A DNA stretch of 11,602 nucleotides from JANQLC01 sp036881805 (lineage in GTDB: Bacteria; Bacteroidota; Bacteroidia; Flavobacteriales; JANQLC01). Below, piece by piece: positions 6,802 to 11,602 of the stretch. A program made the position numbers and the translations under genes. The notes under the pieces were generated by a model. The model was not told where the DNA came from. It was given only the letters and a program-made list of their open reading frames with translations, and ran no database searches. Each line of letters begins with the position of its first letter. Position 1 is the first letter of the stretch. Where the stretch lies: positions 1 through 11,602 of the forward strand of contig JBAJNK010000047.1 in NCBI GenBank assembly GCA_036881805.1. Direction: 5' to 3'.

Positions 6802-6809
6802 TATATTTG
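6802..6809 (+). promoter_or_regulatory. Possible -7 promoter element ahead of fabI
   Basis: TATATTTG matches TAnnTTTG and lies immediately after the recN stop, 17 nt before the fabI ATG. A start at about 6813 would give a leader near 14 nt. The -33 half is weak: the nearest TTG triplets (6783-6785, 6786-6788) are 13-16 nt away, shorter than the usual 19-21. fabI could simply be read through from recN. Confidence 0.3.
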
Positions 6810-6826
6810 CTTTAAAGATATAAGAC

Positions 6827-7648
6827 ATGTCGTTGTTAGCGGGAAAAAGCGGAATTGTATTCGGCGCCTTGGATGCGGACTCCATCGCGTGGCAAGTAGC
6901 GGAAGCCGCCCATGCCGAAGGCGCTCGATTCGTGCTGACCAATGCCCCTGTGGCTATCCGTATGGGGGCTATTCAGGCGCTTGCAAAGGAAACGGGTAGC
7001 CTGGTCGTGCCTGCTGATGCGACCGATAAGGCGGACCTGGAAAACCTGCTCGATAAATCCTGTGAACACTTGGGGGGCAAGCTGGATTTTATCTTGCATT
7101 CCGTCGGCATGTCGGTAAACGTTCGCAAGGGAAAACACTACACCGAATTGAATTACGATTGGCTGAAAAAGGGGTGGGATATATCGGCCGTTTCCTTCCA
7201 CAAGCTCATGCGCGTAGCCTGGGATAAGAACGCTGTGAATGATTGGGGTTCTATCGTGGCCTTGACCTATATGGCCGCACAGCGAACATTTCCCGATTAT
7301 AATGATATGGCCGATAACAAGGCATACTTGGAATCCATTGCCCGCAGTTTTGGATACCACTGGGGCCTGCGCAACAAGGTGCGCGTCAATACCGTTTCCC
7401 AATCGCCAACCCCGACGACTGCGGGCAAGGGGGTAAAGGGATTCGAGGGGTTTATCGATTTCGCTGAAGCCATGTCTCCGCTGGGCAATGCCAGTGCCCG
7501 GGACTGCGCCCATTACGTGCTGACACTCTTTTCCGATTGGACCCGAAAAGTGACCATGCAAAACCTCTTTCACGATGGCGGATTCTCCAGTACAGGGGTG
7601 AGCGAAGCCGTGATGCAGCGGTTTATGCGGGGTGGCGCGGCGCACTAA
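6827..7648 (+). CDS. fabI: Enoyl-ACP reductase [NADH] FabI
   Basis: FabI reduces the trans-2-enoyl-ACP double bond in the last step of each fatty-acid elongation cycle, in the cytoplasm. The 273-residue product is a short-chain dehydrogenase-type enzyme of the FabI branch. It has an N-terminal nucleotide-binding segment GIVFGALDADSIAW, then LTNAPVAIRMG, PADATDKADL and HSVGMSVNVRKGKHYTEL. The catalytic residues fit exactly: Tyr148 (TYMAAQR), Tyr158 and Lys165 (YNDMADNK), matching the spacing of Tyr146, Tyr156 and Lys163 in E. coli FabI. The C-terminal substrate region reads SQSPTPTTAGKGVKGFEG and later QNLFHDGGFSSTGVS, typical of Bacteroidota FabI. It begins 26 nt after recN, a placement known in this phylum. 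It is full length. Confidence 0.93.
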   Translation: MSLLAGKSGIVFGALDADSIAWQVAEAAHAEGARFVLTNAPVAIRMGAIQALAKETGSLVVPADATDKADLENLLDKSCEHLGGKLDFILHSVGMSVNVRKGKHYTELNYDWLKKGWDISAVSFHKLMRVAWDKNAVNDWGSIVALTYMAAQRTFPDYNDMADNKAYLESIARSFGYHWGLRNKVRVNTVSQSPTPTTAGKGVKGFEGFIDFAEAMSPLGNASARDCAHYVLTLFSDWTRKVTMQNLFHDGGFSSTGVSEAVMQRFMRGGAAH

Positions 7649-7688
7649 AACCCGATTGCTGTCTCGGTGGATTTTCCATTCTTTTCCA

Positions 7689-7716
7689 TAAGTTTGCAAA
7701 GTTTTTTTAGCGGGAG
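7689..7716 (+). promoter_or_regulatory. Possible pyrG -7 element and strong ribosome-binding site
   Basis: TAAGTTTG at 7689-7696 matches TAnnTTTG, but no TTG lies at the expected distance upstream (nearest at 7656-7658, about 30 nt away), so the promoter is doubtful. GGGAG at 7712-7716, followed by TCC and the ATG, looks like a true Shine-Dalgarno sequence, although very close to the start. Such sites are rare in this phylum and in this window. Confidence 0.3.
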
Positions 7717-7719
7717 TCC

Positions 7720-9336
7720 ATGGCGCAAGCGACCAAATACATCTTTGTTACCGGTGGGGTTACTTCATCTCTGGGCAAGGGCATTGTCGCTTCATCGCTG
7801 GGTGCCTTGCTACAAGCCCGGGGTTTTTCCGTTGCGATCCAAAAGCTAGATCCCTATCTAAATGTAGACCCCGGTACCTTGAATCCATACGAACACGGTG
7901 AGTGCTTTGTCACGGAGGATGGCGCCGAAACCGACCTGGATTTGGGACATTACGAGCGTTTCCTCGACCGGCCTACTTCACGAGCCAACAATGTGACCAG
8001 CGGCAGCATTTACCAAACCGTCATCGAGAAAGAGCGCCGCGGCGATTATTTGGGTAAGACCGTCCAAGTGATTCCACAGGTTACCGATGAGATTAAACGC
8101 CGCATTAAAATACTGGCAACCCGCTGTGACTACGACGTGATAATCACGGAGATTGGCGGTACGGTAGGCGATATTGAATCCCTGCCTTACATCGAGACCG
8201 TACGCCAGATGATTTGGGAGCTGGGAAAGGAGAATGCTGTGGTCATTCACCTCACCTTGATCCCCTATTTAACCGCTTCCGGCGAGTTGAAAACCAAACC
8301 CACACAGCACTCCGTGCGCATGTTGATGGAGAGCGGGATTCAAGCCGATTTGTTGGTCTGTCGCTCAGCTTACCACATTTCCCACGAAGTGCGCGACAAA
8401 TTGGCGCTGTTTTGTAACGTGAGGCCGGATGAGGTCATCGAATCGGTGGATGCGGATACGATTTACGACGTGCCCTTGTTGCTTCACGAACAGGGTATGG
8501 ATCAGGTGGTTTTACGGCATTTGAGCCTGCCTGACAGCTGCAAACCCGATTTGAGTCATTGGGACGACTTTTTAAATCGGTTGAAAAACCCGAAGGGCAA
8601 AATTTCAGTGGCCATAGTGGGCAAGTACGTGGAATTACAGGATTCCTATAAATCCATTTCAGAGGCCTTGACCCATGGTGCGGCAGCTAACTGGGTCGAA
8701 TTGCACATTCGGTGGGTCCACGCTGCGGATCTGCTCGAAGAAGACGCAGTGCAGTTGCTCGACGGCATCGGTGGCATATTGGTCGCGCCCGGCTTTGGTG
8801 CGCGCGGCTTGGAAGGCAAGATCCGGGCTATCAGCTATGCGCGTGAGAACGGCATTCCCTTCTTGGGTATTTGTTTGGGCCTGCAGATGGCAGTTGTGGA
8901 ATACGCCAGAAATGTCTTGCAGCTCGCCGACGCCAACTCCGCCGAGATGGAATCCAAGTCGGAACACCGGGTAATCAGCCTGATGGAAGAACAGAAAAGT
9001 CGCACCCATTTGGGCGGTACGATGCGCCTGGGCGCTTGGAAATGCCGGATCACCGCTGCCGACTCCATCGCTGGAAAAGCATATAAGACGGCTTTGATCT
9101 CCGAGCGACATCGACATCGGTATGAATTTAACGATGCGTACCGCAGCCGATTTGAATCCGCTGGGATGCGCGCCACCGGCGTAAATCCGGAAACGGGTTT
9201 GGTTGAAATCATCGAGATCAGCGGACATCCCTGGTTTGTGGGGGTACAATTTCACCCCGAATACAAGAGCACGGTGTGCAACCCGCATCCGCTGTTTGTA
9301 AACTTTATCGGGGCCGTGAAAGCCTGTGGCCGATAA
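7720..9336 (+). CDS. pyrG: CTP synthase
   Basis: CTP synthase makes CTP from UTP using ATP and ammonia from glutamine, the last step of pyrimidine nucleotide synthesis. The 538-residue product has both expected domains. The N-terminal synthase domain (about 1-270) has the P-loop region FVTGGVTSSLGKGI (canonically GGVVSSLGKG), then QKLDPYLNVDPGTLNPYEHG, DGAETDLDLGHYERF and ITEIGGTVGDIESLP. The C-terminal glutaminase domain (about 290-535) has the nucleophile Cys385 in GICLGLQMAV and the His512-Glu514 pair in FHPEY. The pyrG-yidC order is common in Bacteroidota. The start is clear: ATG with GGGAG just upstream, and the conserved N-terminus begins five residues in. Nothing is missing. Confidence 0.97.
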   Translation: MAQATKYIFVTGGVTSSLGKGIVASSLGALLQARGFSVAIQKLDPYLNVDPGTLNPYEHGECFVTEDGAETDLDLGHYERFLDRPTSRANNVTSGSIYQTVIEKERRGDYLGKTVQVIPQVTDEIKRRIKILATRCDYDVIITEIGGTVGDIESLPYIETVRQMIWELGKENAVVIHLTLIPYLTASGELKTKPTQHSVRMLMESGIQADLLVCRSAYHISHEVRDKLALFCNVRPDEVIESVDADTIYDVPLLLHEQGMDQVVLRHLSLPDSCKPDLSHWDDFLNRLKNPKGKISVAIVGKYVELQDSYKSISEALTHGAAANWVELHIRWVHAADLLEEDAVQLLDGIGGILVAPGFGARGLEGKIRAISYARENGIPFLGICLGLQMAVVEYARNVLQLADANSAEMESKSEHRVISLMEEQKSRTHLGGTMRLGAWKCRITAADSIAGKAYKTALISERHRHRYEFNDAYRSRFESAGMRATGVNPETGLVEIIEISGHPWFVGVQFHPEYKSTVCNPHPLFVNFIGAVKACGR

Positions 9337-9393
9337 ATGGGGATGGGCGCCTACATCGTTTTAGACTGCGGGAATTTTCTTTGAGTTGGACAC

Positions 9394-9427
9394 TTGGCGT
9401 ATCGGGAATTTATCGCTTTACATTTTG
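9394..9427 (+). promoter_or_regulatory. Weak promoter candidate in the pyrG-yidC gap
   Basis: The 223-nt gap between pyrG and yidC (9337-9559) holds no gene I can support. TTG at 9394-9396 and TACATTTTG at 9419-9427 lie 22 nt apart; the latter is TAnnTTTG with one extra base. A transcript from here would carry a leader of about 130 nt. This is the best match in the gap but a poor one. Confidence 0.18.
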
Positions 9428-9559
9428 AATGGGCTAAGAGAAAAAATGGTGGTAAAACGGGTTGCGATAGAAAAGCTTGAAACAGGACTTGAGCGATCCC
9501 ACATCGATAAAAGGATTTAAGGTATACTACCCAGTTTTTACAGGATTAAAGAAGACGAG

Positions 9560-11389
9560 ATGGATAACAAGCCAAACTATCGTTCTCTCATAGGTATTGT
9601 GCTGATGCTGGTATTGTGCTACCTCTGGCAAAATCAAATCAAAAGAGAAAGGGGGAGCGGCCCTACTCGAGTGCAGACTGAAAAACGCAATGTGGCTGCC
9701 CAAAGCCAAATGGCGGACCACCTGGCAAGGGATACGGTTAAGCACATCGGTCATGCGGACGAGGTGGCTGGCGGCGGAACGGCCGGTACCACCGTGCTGG
9801 AAAACGACTCCTTAAAGCTGGTGATAGACAACAAAGGGGGGTGGTTCAAACAGGTGATCATCAAGGGGTACCGCCCTTATGCTGCATACGAGGCAGGACG
9901 GGATGCGCCGCTCTACATGGTGAACGATGGCAACGCCTCCTTTGGGCTTACTTTCGTCGATAAATCGGGCAGGTCGGTCAGCACTGAAAACCGCTTTTTT
10001 ATCCCCATTTTGCAGGAGAGAGATGGCAATCAGGTACTTCGAATGCGCTTGCAACTAACAGGGGGTGAGCATTTGGACTACATTTATACCTTGAAGGATG
10101 ACTATATGATGGATTTTTCCATCCAGTCGGAAGGCATGCGAGATGCGTGGCAGGAGACGACACCCATCCGATTGGATTGGCGTACCCAATCGTTTAGTCG
10201 GGAGAAGAGCCCCGGTATGGAAGCGATGGGAAATGAGTTTTATTACACCTATGAAAACGGCAGAACCGACTATATGCGGAGCGATGAATCAAAGGGCAAA
10301 ACGGAGCGAGAAGTCGGGTGGATCGCCAGTCATCAAGGCTTTTTTACCGCTATTTTGCTGCCGGGTAAAAACTTTAAAACGGCTACTTTTTTCCTACAAT
10401 CCGAAAGTGGGGACTCTACTTTTGTGAAGCGCTATCGAGCTGTGGCACCCTTACCGCTCACCGATGGGGAGTTGAGTTGTCAAATGAATTGGTACTACGG
10501 CCCGGTTAAGTATGAGATATTGCAACAATACAATCGCAAACTCGAGGCTCAAGTGCAGTTTGGCTGGGGTATTTTCCGATATGTAAACATATATTTCATC
10601 AATCCGGTATTTCAATTTTTCCACAACTGCGGCCTGGGCTTTGGCTTGATTATCTTTTTGATGACGATGGTGATGAAAATCGTCCTCTCGCCCGTTACCT
10701 ACAGGCAGTATTTGCAAAGCGCCAAGATGCGCATTATCCGGCCTGAGATTCAAGCGATCAACGAGAAGCACAAAGATAGTCCGCATAAGAGGCAGATGGA
10801 AACCATGCGGGTACAGAACGAGGCCGGTGCGGGTATGCTGAGCGGCTGCTTGCCAGCGCTCTTTCAAATGCCGATTCTCTATGCGATGTTTCGCTTCTAT
10901 CCGGCCTTGATCGATTTGCGCCAGCAGCAGTTCTTATGGGCAGACGATTTAACGGCTTATGATTCGGTTCTAAAATTGCCCTTTCAAATTCCGATCTATG
11001 GCGACCACATCAGTCTATTTACCATTTTAATGGCGATTTCCTTGCTCTTTTATACGCGCGTAAACGGTATGGGCGCTATGCAGCAGCCGGCGCAGAAGGG
11101 CATGCCCAACATGAAGTTTATGATATACCTCATGCCGGTTTTCATGTTGTTATTTTTTAACAATTACGCTTCGGGCTTGACTTATTACTACTTTGTAGCC
11201 AACCTGACCACTGTCATTTTAATCTGGGTGATCAAGCGTTTTATTTTGGATGACGAGCGGATTCACGCCAAGATTCAAGCGAGCAAAGCCAAGCCGAAAA
11301 AGAAAGGTACATTTTCCAAGAAGATGGAAGAGATGATGCGCCAGGCACAGGAGCAGCAAGCGCGCAACAGACAACGGAAGATGAGATAG
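9560..11389 (+). CDS. yidC: Membrane protein insertase YidC
   Basis: YidC inserts and folds inner-membrane proteins, alone or with the Sec translocon. The 609-residue product has an N-terminal membrane segment (about residues 9-23, after MDNKPNYRS) and a large periplasmic beta-rich domain (about 60-340). The conserved C-terminal core has membrane segments near 355-378, 428-448, 484-500, 518-538 and 545-565. Family blocks are visible: SPVTYRQYLQSAKMRIIRPE after the first core segment, GCLPALFQMPILYAMFRFYP, MPVFMLLFFNNYASGLTYYY and IKRFILDDE. The groove position held by Arg366 in E. coli appears to be Lys373 (MKIVLSP). The last 45 residues are rich in Lys, Arg and Gln, a basic tail probably contacting the ribosome. 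ATG 9560 is preceded by an A/G-rich stretch (AAAGAAGACGAG). It follows pyrG, as is usual in Bacteroidota. Confidence 0.96.
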   Translation: MDNKPNYRSLIGIVLMLVLCYLWQNQIKRERGSGPTRVQTEKRNVAAQSQMADHLARDTVKHIGHADEVAGGGTAGTTVLENDSLKLVIDNKGGWFKQVIIKGYRPYAAYEAGRDAPLYMVNDGNASFGLTFVDKSGRSVSTENRFFIPILQERDGNQVLRMRLQLTGGEHLDYIYTLKDDYMMDFSIQSEGMRDAWQETTPIRLDWRTQSFSREKSPGMEAMGNEFYYTYENGRTDYMRSDESKGKTEREVGWIASHQGFFTAILLPGKNFKTATFFLQSESGDSTFVKRYRAVAPLPLTDGELSCQMNWYYGPVKYEILQQYNRKLEAQVQFGWGIFRYVNIYFINPVFQFFHNCGLGFGLIIFLMTMVMKIVLSPVTYRQYLQSAKMRIIRPEIQAINEKHKDSPHKRQMETMRVQNEAGAGMLSGCLPALFQMPILYAMFRFYPALIDLRQQQFLWADDLTAYDSVLKLPFQIPIYGDHISLFTILMAISLLFYTRVNGMGAMQQPAQKGMPNMKFMIYLMPVFMLLFFNNYASGLTYYYFVANLTTVILIWVIKRFILDDERIHAKIQASKAKPKKKGTFSKKMEEMMRQAQEQQARNRQRKMR

Positions 11390-11524
11390 CGCCGATAAAT
11401 AACACATTTGGGCAGACAATTTTTTTAATTCATCAATGCTGCAGTTTGGGTCGGTTGTTTCGCCTTCTCCCTGAGCGCTTTTACCCTAGGGATTGTATGC
11501 CGTATTGCGCCGGGTTTCATTCAG

Positions 11525-11602
11525 CGGAGAGAGAGGGATTCGAACCCCCGGAGGTTGCCCTCAACGGTTTTCAAGACCGCCGCATTCGACCGCTCTGCCA
11601 TC
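11525..11602 (-). tRNA. tRNA-Ser (anticodon UGA), 5' end cut by window
   Basis: Read on the minus strand, the sequence folds as a class II tRNA. The anticodon stem is GCGGT/ACCGT around the loop CTTGAAA (anticodon TGA, complement of 11571-11573). A long variable arm (GAGG-GCAA-CCTC) marks serine. The T arm is GGGGG-TTCGAAT-CCCTC, the acceptor 3' strand is TCTCTCC, and the discriminator is G at 11525. CCA is not encoded, so it would be added by CCA-adding enzyme. About five bases of the 5' acceptor strand lie beyond the right edge. The gene converges on yidC across a 135-nt gap with no clear terminator for either. Confidence 0.93.

Noticed and set aside
6836..7699. Minus-strand 287-aa ORF opposite fabI
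   Set aside because: It is an antisense shadow of the well-supported fabI; its translation is rich in His, Arg and Gly and matches no family.
8659..9288. Minus-strand 209-aa ORF opposite pyrG
   Set aside because: It is an antisense shadow of the conserved glutaminase domain of PyrG.
11400..11430. T-run after yidC (11419-11425) as an intrinsic terminator
   Set aside because: No GC-rich hairpin precedes the T-run on the plus strand, so a terminator cannot be supported.

Overview
The window looks like a chromosomal segment from a member of the Bacteroidota. Three things point there: the gene order bamD - rpoZ - coaBC - recN - fabI, then pyrG - yidC; a phylum-type RNA polymerase omega protein and YidC; and promoter-like sites of the Bacteroidota form TTG/TTTG - about 20 nt - TAnnTTTG (685-716 and 2577-2608, with -7 halves at 6802-6809 and 7689-7696). 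Start codons are often GTG, and Shine-Dalgarno signals are mostly weak. The genus cannot be told from sequence reading alone.

Positions 1-850 hold no convincing gene. About 10-570 is an array of nine or ten degenerate, same-strand repeats (GGYTTGAAAAGNGGG-like followed by a T-run). A good promoter at 685-716 and a candidate structured transcript at about 720-835 follow. Next come an unrecognised 88-residue membrane-anchored ORF (851-1117) and a secreted carboxypeptidase-regulatory-like protein (1185-2177). Positions 2178-2576 appear non-coding.

From 2613 onward the window is dense housekeeping sequence, all on the + strand. It encodes outer-membrane assembly lipoprotein BamD, RNA polymerase omega, bifunctional coenzyme A enzyme CoaBC, DNA-repair ATPase RecN, enoyl-ACP reductase FabI, CTP synthase PyrG and membrane insertase YidC. 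bamD, rpoZ and coaBC are tightly packed (gaps of 18 and 3 nt) and probably co-transcribed from the promoter at 2577-2608. recN may be read from the same message. fabI, pyrG and yidC have longer upstream gaps and may have their own promoters. The products share a cell-growth theme: envelope assembly (BamD, YidC, FabI lipids), transcription (omega), cofactor and nucleotide supply (CoaBC, PyrG) and DNA repair (RecN). The window closes with a tRNA-Ser(UGA) on the minus strand, cut by the window edge.

I found no mobile element, CRISPR array, toxin-antitoxin or defence system. The points most worth a second look are the 5' repeat array and its codon-phase spacing, the possible structured RNA at 720-835, the odd bamD start (promoter abutting a GTG, with a short ATG reading frame stopped after five codons), and the absence of the DUF4835/porD-type gene usually found between coaBC and recN.
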